Assembly (NCBI RefSeq): GCF_025506355.1
Contig: NZ_JANZYP010000077.1
Location: 336-44,750, forward strand
Direction of reading: 5' to 3'
Source: Sphaerisporangium corydalis
GTDB taxonomy: Bacteria; Actinomycetota; Actinomycetes; Streptosporangiales; Streptosporangiaceae
DNA length: 44,415 nucleotides
The notes beneath the pieces are model-generated. The model saw only the letters and a program-made list of their open reading frames with translations. It made no database searches and was not told the origin of the DNA. The position numbers and the translations under genes are program-made. Below are positions 26,086-33,842 of this stretch, one piece after another; position 1 is the first letter of the stretch; every line of letters starts with the position of its first letter.

Positions 26086-26802
26086 TCACAGGCTGAGGGT
26101 CGTCCGGAACCGGGCCGGGTCGAACTCGCCGCCGAGCAGGGGCCCCAGCCCGCACCGGGCCACCTCGGCGAAGGCGGTGCGGCCGAGCGCTCCGGCGCCC
26201 TCGGGGAGCGCTCCGGCCAGCGGCCGGGCGGCCAGCGTCTCCAGGCCGGTCACCTCGCTCCGCTCGGCGGGACCGGGCCGGGCCGGCCAGGAGCCGAGCA
26301 CCACGCCCGCGAGCTCAAGGCCCCGCCCGGCGAGCGCCTCCAGCGTGAGCGCGGCGTGGTTCAGCGTGCCGGGCCCGGACCCGGCCACGACCAGGACGGG
26401 GGCGCCGAGCGCGCGGGCCAGGCCGGCGATGGTGGCCCCGTCCTCGTCGTAGCGGACCAGCAGCCCTCCTGCGCCCTCGACGAGCACCAGGCGGTGGGTC
26501 TCGGCGAGCGCGCCCACGCGCTCGGCCACGGCGGTCATGGACACGGGAGGCAGGCCGCAGGCGCGGGCCGCGGCGGCCGGGGAGAGCGGGCCGGGGAAGC
26601 GCGCGCACTCGAAGGTGGTGGTCACCCCCGACAGCCGGATGATCTCGTCGAGGTCGCCGGGATCGGTCGCCGTCACGCCGGTCTGCGCGGGTTTCACCAC
26701 CGCGACGGGCGCCTCGCGCCCGCGTGCCAGAGCGGCCACGGCGGCCGTGACCACGGTCGTGCCCACACCGGTGTCGGTGCCGGTGACCACCAGGATGCTC
26801 AC
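26086..26802 (-). CDS. bioD: dethiobiotin synthetase with altered P-loop
   Basis: The 238-residue protein is BioD-like: TGTDTGVG at the N-terminus, KPAQTG (about residues 37-42), LVEGAGGLLV (about 109-118) and GTLNHAALTLEAL. BioD closes the ureido ring of biotin with ATP and CO2. The P-loop Lys is missing: codon 15 is ACG (Thr) where the family has AAG (Lys), giving GVGTT. One base change would explain it, so either this copy is impaired or there is a sequence error. GTG 26802 lies 7 nt after TAGGGT. No other bio genes are adjacent. Confidence 0.88.
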   Translation of the reverse strand: MSILVVTGTDTGVGTTVVTAAVAALARGREAPVAVVKPAQTGVTATDPGDLDEIIRLSGVTTTFECARFPGPLSPAAAARACGLPPVSMTAVAERVGALAETHRLVLVEGAGGLLVRYDEDGATIAGLARALGAPVLVVAGSGPGTLNHAALTLEALAGRGLELAGVVLGSWPARPGPAERSEVTGLETLAARPLAGALPEGAGALGRTAFAEVARCGLGPLLGGEFDPARFRTTLSL

Positions 26803-26809
26803 CGGCACC

Positions 26810-26815
26810 ACCCTA
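26810..26815 (-). promoter_or_regulatory. -10 element of leaderless bioD
   Basis: TAGGGT on the reverse strand lies 7 nt before the GTG start, at the very end of dasR, only 11 nt separating the two coding regions. Confidence 0.4.
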
Positions 26816-27565
26816 GAGGCGGGGATGCCCCTGGTCGCCGGTCTCCGGCGGTCTGCGCAGGCGCGTGACGAACTTGTACCGGTCGCCCCGGTAGAGGGAC
26901 TGGGCCCACTCCACCGGGTTGCCCTCGGCGTCGAAGGCGTGCCGGGTGAGCAGCAGCATCGGCAGGCCGACGTCCACGCCGAGCACCTGGGCGTCGTACG
27001 GCGTGGCCAGCACGGTCTCGATGATCTCTTCGGCGTCGGTGAGCTGGACGTTGTAGGCGTTGTGCAGGGTCTCGTACAGCGAGGAGTGCACCTCCAGCTC
27101 CCGCCGCAGCCGTGAGAAGCGGCGGGCGGACAGGTGGGTGGTGTCGATCGACATCGGTTCGCCGTTGGCCAGGCGCAGCCGGTGGATGCGCAGCACGCGC
27201 CCGCCCGGGTTGATGCACAGGCGGCGGGCCAGGGTCTCGTCGGCGGTGATGTAGTTGATGTCGAGGATCTTGGTGTCGGGCTCCAGCCCGACGGTGCGCA
27301 GATCCCCGGTGTAGGACGTGAGCTGCAGCACCTGGGCGACCTTGGGCTGGGCGACGAACGTGCCCTTGCCCTGGATGCGCAGCAGGCGTCCCTCGACGAC
27401 CAGCTCGGTGAGCGCCTGCCGCACCGTCGTGCGTGAGGTCTCGAAGCGCACGGCGAGGGCACGCTCGGGCGGCAGGGCCGCTCCGGCGGGCAGAGACTTG
27501 GTGAGTTCCAGCAGGTTCCGTTTGACGTCGTAGTACTTGGGAATGCGGGGAGAGTCTTCTGTCAC
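26813..27565 (-). CDS. dasR: GntR/HutC-family regulator, DasR-like
   Basis: The 250-residue protein has an N-terminal winged helix (about residues 10-75; [22 protein letters not shown]) and a UbiC-type ligand domain ([22 protein letters not shown]). It matches Streptomyces DasR closely, including IPKYY, LQLTSYT and YRGDRYKFV. DasR senses amino-sugar phosphates and controls chitin and GlcNAc use. GTG 27565 overlaps the stop of a possible small upstream ORF (GTGA). I saw no clear TGGTCTAGACCA-type site in the window. Confidence 0.92.
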   Translation of the reverse strand: MTEDSPRIPKYYDVKRNLLELTKSLPAGAALPPERALAVRFETSRTTVRQALTELVVEGRLLRIQGKGTFVAQPKVAQVLQLTSYTGDLRTVGLEPDTKILDINYITADETLARRLCINPGGRVLRIHRLRLANGEPMSIDTTHLSARRFSRLRRELEVHSSLYETLHNAYNVQLTDAEEIIETVLATPYDAQVLGVDVGLPMLLLTRHAFDAEGNPVEWAQSLYRGDRYKFVTRLRRPPETGDQGHPRL

Positions 27566-27864
27566 ACGTTCACCTTCATCTCGGCCACGGCGGTGAGCGC
27601 GCGTCCGATCACCGCGAGATCATCCGAACTCAGATTGACCTGTGCGGTCAATCTCCGACAAGACCGGCCAGATAGTGCGTACGGCGGGCGAAAGTACCCG
27701 CAGGCAGGGTTCCGGGCCTGTCCTGGCAGGTCAGGATGGTCGCTCACGATATCAAGAGCGGAAGGCGCCGCCACCCCGGCCGGCGAGGCGCCGACGATCA
27801 GGGGGTCCGCCACTTCGGACGCGCCCGGATCGGCCCCGCCTCGCGATCCGCCCTTATGCTCCAT
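27562..27864 (-). CDS. possible small ORF coupled to dasR
   Basis: An open frame ends in TGA overlapping the dasR GTG by 4 nt. Its last 29 codons have GC-rich third positions (ending [14 protein letters not shown]), while the upstream part looks less coding. The start is unclear: ATG 27864 gives 100 residues and TTG 27651 gives 29. No known domain is seen. The coupling argues for translation through this region. Confidence 0.35.
   Translation of the reverse strand: MEHKGGSRGGADPGASEVADPLIVGASPAGVAAPSALDIVSDHPDLPGQARNPACGYFRPPYALSGRSCRRLTAQVNLSSDDLAVIGRALTAVAEMKVNV
27632..27654. promoter_or_regulatory. perfect 9-bp palindrome upstream of dasR
   Basis: AGATTGACC (27632-27640) and GGTCAATCT (27646-27654) flank 5 nt. 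This symmetric site, 67 nt before dasR, is a strong operator candidate. A single half (GGTCAATC) also occurs upstream of the ilvG-like gene at 25959-25966. Confidence 0.55.
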
Positions 27865-27921
27865 TTCAGGAATCTTCCCAGGCCGGGTGCCGTCGATTCG
27901 CCTTCGGCGGGGGTTAGCACG

Positions 27922-27927
27922 CATGAT
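27922..27927 (+). promoter_or_regulatory. -10-like element of pdtaS
   Basis: CATGAT lies 6 nt before GTG 27934, with no ribosome binding site. Confidence 0.3.
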
Positions 27928-27933
27928 GCACTG

Positions 27934-29391
27934 GTGCCGACTCTCAGCGACCTGGTAGCCCGTCACACCACGCTCGATCCCGCCGACCTGGAGTGGATGC
28001 ATTCCCTGGTCACCGACTGGCAGTTGCTCGCCGACCTGTCCTTCGCCGACCTGATCCTGTGGATCCCCCTGCGCGACGAGTCCGGCTGGGTCGCCGTGGC
28101 GCAGATGCGCCCGACGACCGGCCCCACGGTCTACCACGACGACGTCGTCGGCTCGATCGTCGCGGCCGGGGAGCGCCCGCTGATCGACACGGCCTGGAAC
28201 GAGCACCGCATCTGCCGGGAGGGCGACCCCGACTGGTCCAGCGGTGTCCCGGTACGCGAGGAGACCATCCCGGTCAGGCGCGACGACCACTTCGTGGCGG
28301 TCATCCAGCGGTCGACGAACCTGTCGTCGGCGCGCACGCCGTCCCGGCTGGAGCTCACCTACCTCCAGAGCGCGTCCGACCTGGCGCAGATGGTCGCCGA
28401 GGGCCGCTTCCCCTTCCCGGAGGAGGCGCCGATCCTGGTCCGCTCGCCGAGGGTCGGCGACGGCCTGCTGCGGCTCGACCGCGCGGGACGGGTGACCTAC
28501 GCCTCGCCCAACGCGCTGTCGGCCTACCGCAGGCTCGGGCTCAACGCCGACCTGGTGGGCTCGGAGCTGGGCAAGACCACCGCCGCGCTCTGCTACTCCG
28601 ACGAGCCCATCAACGAGGACCTCATGCTGGTGGCGAGCGGGCGCGCGCCGAGGGAGACCGAGGTGGAGGCGGGCGCCAACGTGGTGCAGCTCCGGGCGAT
28701 CCCCCTGATCGTGGGCGGCGGCCGCATCGGCGCGCTCGTCCTCATCAGGGACGTCACCGAGCTGCGTCGCCGCGAACGCGAGCTGCTGACCAAGGACGCG
28801 ACCATCCGCGAGATCCACCACCGGGTGAAGAACAACCTGCAGACGGTCGCCGCGCTGCTGCGGCTCCAGGCGCGGCGGCTGCAGGTGCCCGAGGGCCGCG
28901 AGGCGCTGGAGGAGGCCGTACGCCGGGTGGGGTCGATAGCGATCGTGCACGAGACGCTGTCCCACACGCCCGAGGAGATCGTCGACTTCGACGACATCGC
29001 CGACCGCGTCATCCTGATGACGGGGGAGGTGTCGGCGGCGATGGTGATGCCGCGCCGGGTGGGGAGCTTCGGCATGCTCCCGGCGATGATCGCCACTCCG
29101 GTGGCCATGGTGCTGACCGAGCTGCTGCAGAACGCCGTCCAGCACGGGTTCGCGTACGGCAACGGGACGATACTGGTGAACGTGGCGCGCACCGAGGAGC
29201 GGCTCGACCTCATCGTGGCCGACGACGGCGGGGGGTTGCCCGAGGGGTTCGACCTGGAGGCGTCGACCAGCCTGGGCCTGCAGATCGTCCGCACGCTCGT
29301 CGTGGGGGAGCTGTCCGGCAGGCTGGCCGTCCGGCCACGTCAGGGCGGGGGGACGGAGGTCTCCATCACCATCCCGGTGCAGCCCGCCTAG
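27934..29391 (+). CDS. pdtaS: cytosolic sensor histidine kinase PdtaS
   Basis: The 485-residue kinase has an N-terminal GAF-like domain (about residues 1-135; WQLLADLSFADL), a PAS domain (about 170-285; YASPNALSAY), a HisKA_2 dimer region with the phospho-His in EIHHRVKNN (residues 295-296) and a HATPase domain (DDGGGLPEGF, TSLGLQIV). It matches mycobacterial PdtaS, which phosphorylates the RNA-binding ANTAR regulator PdtaR. No membrane segment is present. GTG 27934 begins the conserved PTLSDLVARH; the upstream frame is not conserved in type. Confidence 0.93.
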   Translation: MPTLSDLVARHTTLDPADLEWMHSLVTDWQLLADLSFADLILWIPLRDESGWVAVAQMRPTTGPTVYHDDVVGSIVAAGERPLIDTAWNEHRICREGDPDWSSGVPVREETIPVRRDDHFVAVIQRSTNLSSARTPSRLELTYLQSASDLAQMVAEGRFPFPEEAPILVRSPRVGDGLLRLDRAGRVTYASPNALSAYRRLGLNADLVGSELGKTTAALCYSDEPINEDLMLVASGRAPRETEVEAGANVVQLRAIPLIVGGGRIGALVLIRDVTELRRRERELLTKDATIREIHHRVKNNLQTVAALLRLQARRLQVPEGREALEEAVRRVGSIAIVHETLSHTPEEIVDFDDIADRVILMTGEVSAAMVMPRRVGSFGMLPAMIATPVAMVLTELLQNAVQHGFAYGNGTILVNVARTEERLDLIVADDGGGLPEGFDLEASTSLGLQIVRTLVVGELSGRLAVRPRQGGGTEVSITIPVQPA

Positions 29392-29427
29392 CGGGCCGGA
29401 CTAAGGTCGGCGGGCCTGGGAACTGCG

Positions 29428-29461
29428 ACGCCCGGCCATCGCGCGGGGCGATGCCGGGCGT
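29428..29461. terminator. hairpin between converging pdtaS and whiB genes
   Basis: ACGCCCGGCCATCGC (29428-29442) pairs with GCGATGCCGGGCGT (29448-29461) with one bulged C. It is followed by TGTT. The stem can serve both strands. Confidence 0.7.
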
Positions 29462-29521
29462 GTTCCGTACGCCGCGACGCTGGGGCGGTGCGGAAAGTGG
29501 TGGGGTTTCGGGGCTGCCGCT

Positions 29522-29537
29522 CGGAAACGTGTTTCCG
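29522..29537. repeat. 7-bp palindrome downstream of whiB
   Basis: CGGAAAC and GTTTCCG flank GT. It lies 38 nt after the whiB stop and may be a second terminator stem on the minus strand. Confidence 0.35.
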
Positions 29538-29575
29538 CGCGGAGACGGGAGGCGGATCGGGGGACGCGTGCGGGG

Positions 29576-29830
29576 TCAGACACTCGCGCGGGCTCGGGCG
29601 CGGGCCGTGCGGCGCTTGAGTGCGCGGCGCTCGTCCTCGCTCAGACCGCCCCACACACCGGCGTCCTGACCGGACTCGATCGCCCATTTCAGGCACGGCT
29701 CACTCACGGGGCAGGCGCGGCAGACCTGCCTGGCCTCCTCGATCTGCATGAGTGCCGGTCCGGTGTTGCCGATCGGGAAGAACAGCTCGGGGTCCACGTC
29801 ACGGCAGGCAGCGCGGTGGCGCCAGTCCAT
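29576..29830 (-). CDS. whiB1: WhiB-family iron-sulfur regulator, WhiB1/WblE type
   Basis: The 84-residue protein has the four cluster Cys residues (9, 37, 40 and 46), the GVWGG turn and a basic C-terminal tail (RRALKRRTARARARA). It matches mycobacterial WhiB1 and Streptomyces WblE through DWRHRAACRD and ELFFPIGN. WhiB1 is an NO-sensitive [4Fe-4S] protein that binds the housekeeping sigma factor. ATG 29830 has AAGGAG eight nt upstream; GTG 29839 would overlap that site. A CRP-like site lies about 55 nt upstream. Confidence 0.95.
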   Translation of the reverse strand: MDWRHRAACRDVDPELFFPIGNTGPALMQIEEARQVCRACPVSEPCLKWAIESGQDAGVWGGLSEDERRALKRRTARARARASV

Positions 29831-29883
29831 GCGTTCCACTCCTTCGTAGGTGGAGCCTGCGGCTCCGTCCGGTGACGGATGTT

Positions 29884-29899
29884 TGTGAACACTTTCACT
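29884..29899. promoter_or_regulatory. CRP-like binding site upstream of whiB
   Basis: TGTGA-N6-TCACT matches the cAMP receptor protein consensus. Mycobacterial whiB1 is known to be CRP-regulated, so a conserved link is likely. Confidence 0.6.
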
Positions 29900-30092
29900 A
29901 ACCAGGGCGAACTTTTGCCCGGGGCCATTGGTTCGGGGGGCAGGAAAGCTCGCGTGATCGCCGCCGACCTTCGAGGAATCAGGGTGGGATCCTCAAACGT
30001 CCTACGTTCCGACGTCGTGTCGAGCTTTTCAGGCATGCCCAGGTCACGCAAGAGGTTTGGGAGAACGTTTTGCCGGATATGGCTGTCGGATG

Positions 30093-30117
30093 CATCACAC
30101 TATGACGGGATGTGATG
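30093..30117. repeat. 7-bp inverted repeat after the lipid kinase gene
   Basis: CATCACA (30093-30099) and TGTGATG (30111-30117) flank 11 nt right after the kinase stop. Read toward whiB it contains CATAGT, a possible distal -10. The remaining gap 29900-30092 shows no gene. Confidence 0.35.
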
Positions 30118-30119
30118 GA

Positions 30120-31103
30120 TTAGACCAGAACTTGTAACGCGGCGGAGACCGACCGGAAAGTCACCCGCTCACGCTCACCAAGATAGTCGCCGTCGAGCTG
30201 GAAGGCCGTGGGCCGGCGGGCCCTGAGGGTGAACTCCTCCTCGTCGTGCGCATGGACGAGATGGCCCCCGCGCGGCAGGCCGACGCGCTCTCCCACGATC
30301 TGCTTGATCAGCCCGAGCATCGCGGGCAGTCCCATGCGCCGCAGGCCGAGCAGATCGAGACCGGTGTCGAACCCCGCCCACGGCGTGGGGTTGAGCGGCC
30401 GGTCGCCCGCGTAGGTCCACGGCGCGGTGTTGGAGATGATCGTCATGAAGATGCCGTCCACGGGCGGGCTGTGCGGCCGTTCGAGGCGCAGCGCCGGGCG
30501 GCGGCGGTCGGTCATGAAGTAGTGCCGCACCGCGGTGTGGATGTAGCGGCCCGGCGAGGCCTTGTATCCGGCGCCCCGCAGGCCCTCCACGGCCCGGACC
30601 ACCTCGGCGTCGTACCCCAGACCCGCGCAGAAGGTGAAATATCTGCTGTTGGAGGGCCCCGACGCGCCGGGCACCCGCTCGGGCCCCTCGCCGCCGGCCA
30701 TCGGATCGTCCCAGATGGCCTGCCCCAGGTTGACCGGGCGGCTCCGGCCCTCCCGGAGCGCCTCCAGCACCGCGCCGGTCGCCTCCACCGGATCGTTCGG
30801 CAGCCCGAGCGACCGGGCGAAGACGTTGGCGCTCCCACCGGGGATCACGATCAGCGCGGGCCTCGGGCCCTCGCCGCCGATCATGCCGTTGACGGCCTCG
30901 TTGATGGTGCCGTCACCGCCGAGGACGGCGATGATGTCGAAGCCCGCGTCCCGCGCGGCCCCCGCGAGCACCGTGGCGTGCCCTCGGTACCCGGTCTCCT
31001 CCACCGTCAGGTCGACGGCCGCGCCGAGAGCGCGGATCAGGACGTTCCTCGTACGGCGGTTGGTCGACGTCGCCGTGGGATTGATCAGGAGGAGTGCGCG
31101 CAT
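30120..31103 (-). CDS. diacylglycerol/sphingosine kinase-family lipid kinase
   Basis: The 327-residue protein has the catalytic GGDGT motif (about residues 63-67; AVLGGDGTINEAVNG), VIPGGSANVFARSLG and the C-terminal FQLDGDYLGER. It phosphorylates a lipid such as diacylglycerol for membrane turnover. ATG 31103 was preferred to ATG 31121 because the fold begins MRALLLINP and TACGCT lies 7 nt before it. Position next to the whiB gene matches Streptomyces order from memory. Confidence 0.9.
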   Translation of the reverse strand: MRALLLINPTATSTNRRTRNVLIRALGAAVDLTVEETGYRGHATVLAGAARDAGFDIIAVLGGDGTINEAVNGMIGGEGPRPALIVIPGGSANVFARSLGLPNDPVEATGAVLEALREGRSRPVNLGQAIWDDPMAGGEGPERVPGASGPSNSRYFTFCAGLGYDAEVVRAVEGLRGAGYKASPGRYIHTAVRHYFMTDRRRPALRLERPHSPPVDGIFMTIISNTAPWTYAGDRPLNPTPWAGFDTGLDLLGLRRMGLPAMLGLIKQIVGERVGLPRGGHLVHAHDEEEFTLRARRPTAFQLDGDYLGERERVTFRSVSAALQVLV

Positions 31104-31110
31104 GCCGCCC

Positions 31111-31116
31111 AGCGTA
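31111..31116 (-). promoter_or_regulatory. -10 element of leaderless lipid kinase gene
   Basis: TACGCT on the reverse strand lies 7 nt before ATG 31103. No ribosome site is seen. Confidence 0.4.
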
Positions 31117-31149
31117 TCCACCGGTCAAGCACCCGCGACGGGGGTCAAG

Positions 31150-31155
31150 TAGGGT
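31150..31155 (+). promoter_or_regulatory. -10 element of 125-residue membrane protein gene
   Basis: TAGGGT lies 8 nt before ATG 31164. The sequence GGTCAAG occurs twice just upstream (near 31122 and 31143). Confidence 0.4.
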
Positions 31156-31163
31156 GACCCGGT

Positions 31164-31541
31164 ATGTCGAACCGTCCGGCGACCCTGACCGCCGGCGCCG
31201 CCGTTCTCACGCTCGAGGGCCTCGTCGCCGTCGTGCTCGGCGGCTACGCAGGGGTGCAGACCGTGGTCGGCTCGCCGGCCGACCTCAGCAGTTCCATCGC
31301 CGTCTCGGCGTTCGGCGTCCTGATGGGCGCCGCCCTGGTCGGGGTGGCCTGGGGAGTGCTGCGGGCGGCCCGGTGGAGCCGGGCCCCCGGCGTGGTCACG
31401 CAGATCTTCGCGCTGCCGGTCGCCGTCTCGCTGGTCCAGTCGGGCCAGACGGTGCCGGGTGTCCTGCTGGTCGCCGCCGCGCTCGCCGGTCTGGCCGCGC
31501 TGCTGGCGCCGCCGACGACGCGCGCCATGATCGAGAAGTAG
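31164..31541 (+). CDS. four-helix integral membrane protein
   Basis: The 125-residue protein has about four hydrophobic segments (residues about 8-30, 45-66, 75-95, 98-115) joined by short loops. No catalytic motif or known family signature is visible. It is divergent from the lipid kinase and convergent with the sigma factor gene, so it is its own unit. Confidence 0.8.
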   Translation: MSNRPATLTAGAAVLTLEGLVAVVLGGYAGVQTVVGSPADLSSSIAVSAFGVLMGAALVGVAWGVLRAARWSRAPGVVTQIFALPVAVSLVQSGQTVPGVLLVAAALAGLAALLAPPTTRAMIEK

Positions 31542-31573
31542 CCCGGCGAGCCGGGCCCTCCCGTGAGACGTGG

Positions 31574-32374
31574 TCAGTCCTCCGCGGTGAGGCCCTCGCG
31601 GAGCTGGGCCAGGGTGCGGGCGAGCAGGCGCGAGACGTGCATCTGGGAGATGCCCAGCTCGGTGGCGATCTGCGACTGCGTCATGTTGCCGAAGAACCGC
31701 AGCAGCAGGATGCGCTTCTCGCGCGGCGGCAGCCGTTCGAGCAGCGGCTTCAGCGACTCGCGGTACTCGACGCCCTCCAGGGACTCGTCCACGATGCCGA
31801 GCGAGTCCGACACGGCCGGCGCGTCGTCGTCACCGGAGTCCGGGGCGTCCAGGGAGACCGTGGAATAGGCGTTGGCGGACTCCAGGCCCTCCAGCACCTC
31901 CTCCTCGGTCATCTGCAGGTGGGTCGCCAGCTCCGCGACGGTGGGGGCACGGCCCTGCCGCTGCGACAACTCGCTGATCGCCTTGGTCAGCGAGAGCTTG
32001 AGCTCCTGCAGGCGGCGCGGCACCCTGACCGCCCAGCCCTTGTCGCGGAAGTGCCGCTTGATCTCGCCCACGATGGTCGGGGTGGCGTACGTGGAGAACT
32101 CCACGCCACGCGCCAGGTCGAACCGGTCGATCGACTTGATCAGCCCGATGGTGGCGACCTGGGTGAGGTCGTCGAGCCACTCGCCTCGGTTGCGGAAGCG
32201 CCGCGCCAGGTATTCGACCAGGGGCAGGTGGAGCTCGACCAGTTCGTCGCGGATGCGCTGGCGGCGCGGGTCGTCGGCAGGAAGATCGGCCAGTTCACCG
32301 AAAAGCCCGCGGGCCCGTACCCTGTCGGGGACGGTGCTGTCACTGCCGGCCACGGCCCGGGTCCTCTCCGTCAC
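31574..32374 (-). CDS. SigB/SigF-family RNA polymerase sigma factor
   Basis: The 266-residue sigma factor has region 2 (LVEYLARRFRNRGEWLDDLTQVATIGLIKSID split across about residues 50-85), region 3 and region 4 (LPPREKRILLLRFFGNMTQSQIA, MHVSRLLARTLAQLR). It belongs to the stress and development group, like Streptomyces SigH/SigF. Its GTG overlaps the anti-sigma stop by 4 nt, so the two are made together and the sigma factor is likely held by that partner. Confidence 0.92.
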   Translation of the reverse strand: MTERTRAVAGSDSTVPDRVRARGLFGELADLPADDPRRQRIRDELVELHLPLVEYLARRFRNRGEWLDDLTQVATIGLIKSIDRFDLARGVEFSTYATPTIVGEIKRHFRDKGWAVRVPRRLQELKLSLTKAISELSQRQGRAPTVAELATHLQMTEEEVLEGLESANAYSTVSLDAPDSGDDDAPAVSDSLGIVDESLEGVEYRESLKPLLERLPPREKRILLLRFFGNMTQSQIATELGISQMHVSRLLARTLAQLREGLTAED

Positions 32375-32808
32375 GACAGCCTCGCAGCGCCTCGGCGCTT
32401 GTGCAGCACGATTGCCATGCGGTCGGGTGTGTCGGTCTCGGCGTCAACCTCGTCGGCCAGCGCGGTGAGCACCATCCAGGCGAAGTCGTCGCGCTTGGGC
32501 TCGGCCTGGCCGACCGTGCTGACCTCGACCCGGACGATCATCTCCTGGCCGGTCAGCTCGAACTCGGCGAGCAGGTCGGTGCCCGGCACGGCGTGGCCCA
32601 GCAGCATGGCGCACGCCTCGTCGACCGCGATGCGCAGGTCCTCGATCTCGTCCAGCGTGAAGTCCAGGCGGGCGGCCAGCCCGGCGGTGGCGGTACGGAG
32701 CACGGACAGGTAGGCACTCGCGGCGGGCAGGCGCACGCTCACCGCGTCACGAATGGCCGCGAGGCCTCCAGGAATGCCCTCAGCACGCGTCGCTGTCTCG
32801 TCGGTCAC
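32371..32808 (-). CDS. RsbW-type anti-sigma factor kinase
   Basis: The 145-residue protein has the HATPase fold of anti-sigma kinases: the N-box IEDLRIAVDEACAMLL (about residues 55-70) and a weak G-box region near the C-terminus. Members bind SigB-type sigma factors and phosphorylate an anti-anti-sigma factor. No anti-anti-sigma gene is nearby. GTG 32808 has GAGGAGG three nt upstream. TAAGTT on the reverse strand near 32843 is a possible -10. Confidence 0.88.
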   Translation of the reverse strand: MTDETATRAEGIPGGLAAIRDAVSVRLPAASAYLSVLRTATAGLAARLDFTLDEIEDLRIAVDEACAMLLGHAVPGTDLLAEFELTGQEMIVRVEVSTVGQAEPKRDDFAWMVLTALADEVDAETDTPDRMAIVLHKRRGAARLS

Positions 32809-33036
32809 GTTCCTCCTCGCACAGAGCTGCTGATTAGCAACTTACCGCCCCGTGCCCCTTGTTGCAGGACTGGGACGCGCCGATAGTCGTGATCTTGTTG
32901 AATTGCGGCTGGTTTCCCTGACGTCCGGCGGGCCCTCCGCCGGGCGCCCCGGCCGCCATGTCACCTCCGTGGCCTGGGACAAGCCTCTGGCCTCGCGCGA
33001 GGTGCACCGCACGAGGCCAGAAAGGGGCGTCAAGGC

Positions 33037-33438
33037 TCAGGCGGCCTTGGTCTCCCAGAAGATCTTCGAGATCTCGTCGATCTTCCCGAGGAGGTCGTCG
33101 GCCTTCGCGACATCGACGGTGCCCTTGCCGCCGGCGGCGCCGGCGAGCTTGGTGGCGTCCCAGAAGAGCTGGTGGAGCTGGGGGTACGTCTCAAGGTGCG
33201 GGGGCTTGAAGTAGTCGGTCCACAGCACCCAGAGGTGGTGCTTGACCAGCTCGGACCGCTCCTCCTTGATGGAAAGGGCGCGTGCGCGGAACACGGGGTC
33301 GTCGTTGTCCGCGTACTTCTGCATGATCGCCTTCACGGACTCGGCCTCGATGCGAGCCTGCGCGGGGTCGTACACCCCGCAAGGGAGGTCACAGTGCGCG
33401 GAGGCGACAAGAGCCGGCCGCAACAGTCGTGCGAGCAT
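33037..33438 (-). CDS. sodN: nickel superoxide dismutase
   Basis: The 133-residue precursor has a 14-residue propeptide followed by the nickel hook HCDLPCGVYDP. Cleavage after Ala14 frees His15 as the new N-terminus, and Cys16 and Cys20 complete the site. The rest is the four-helix bundle of NiSOD (ARIEAESVK to EISKIFWETK). It destroys superoxide in the cytoplasm. ATG 33438 follows AAGGAAGG. The maturation protease gene is divergent and 95 bp away. Confidence 0.97.
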   Translation of the reverse strand: MLARLLRPALVASAHCDLPCGVYDPAQARIEAESVKAIMQKYADNDDPVFRARALSIKEERSELVKHHLWVLWTDYFKPPHLETYPQLHQLFWDATKLAGAAGGKGTVDVAKADDLLGKIDEISKIFWETKAA

Positions 33439-33533
33439 CGGTTTCCTTCCTTGATGCTGATGACAGACAGACAGCAGTGTCCAGTGCCCAACTTACTCGC
33501 CTTGATTCGCGGAAGAGGAAGGGGATGTGGTTC

Positions 33534-33842
33534 ATGAGGGTCCGCGTCGAGGGGGAGTCGATGCTGCCCGTCCTGCGCCCAGGGGACCGGCTCGTCGTAC
33601 GCCGTGGCGCGGCGGTCCGGCCCGGTCATCTGGTGGTCGCGCGGCTGCCCGGCGAACCGGACCGGATGATCGTCAAGCGGGTGGCGTGGCGGGACGGGGA
33701 CGGCTGGTGGCTGGAGAGCGAGAACCAGCGGGCGTCCGGGCGCAAGGACAGCTGGGACTTCGGCGCGCTGCCGCCCTCGCTCCTGGTGGGCCGTGTCGTC
33801 CTGCGTTACTGGCCGCTCAGGCGCGGCGTGCTGCCCCGCTGA
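33534..33842 (+). CDS. sodX: NiSOD maturation protease (S26 signal peptidase family)
   Basis: The 102-residue soluble protein has the S26 catalytic Ser in GESMLPVLRPGD (about residues 7-18) and Lys in IVKRV (about residue 44). There is no membrane helix. It is expected to remove the SodN propeptide. ATG 33534 was preferred over ATG 33525 because the AAGGGG site is too close to the latter. Its 3' end overlaps the convergent CGNR gene by 26 bp. Confidence 0.9.
   Translation: MRVRVEGESMLPVLRPGDRLVVRRGAAVRPGHLVVARLPGEPDRMIVKRVAWRDGDGWWLESENQRASGRKDSWDFGALPPSLLVGRVVLRYWPLRRGVLPR

Noticed and set aside
27745-27760. SAM-riboswitch-like string ATCAAGAG upstream of pdtaS
   Set aside because: No accompanying helices or conserved core are visible, and the neighbouring genes are not methionine-related.
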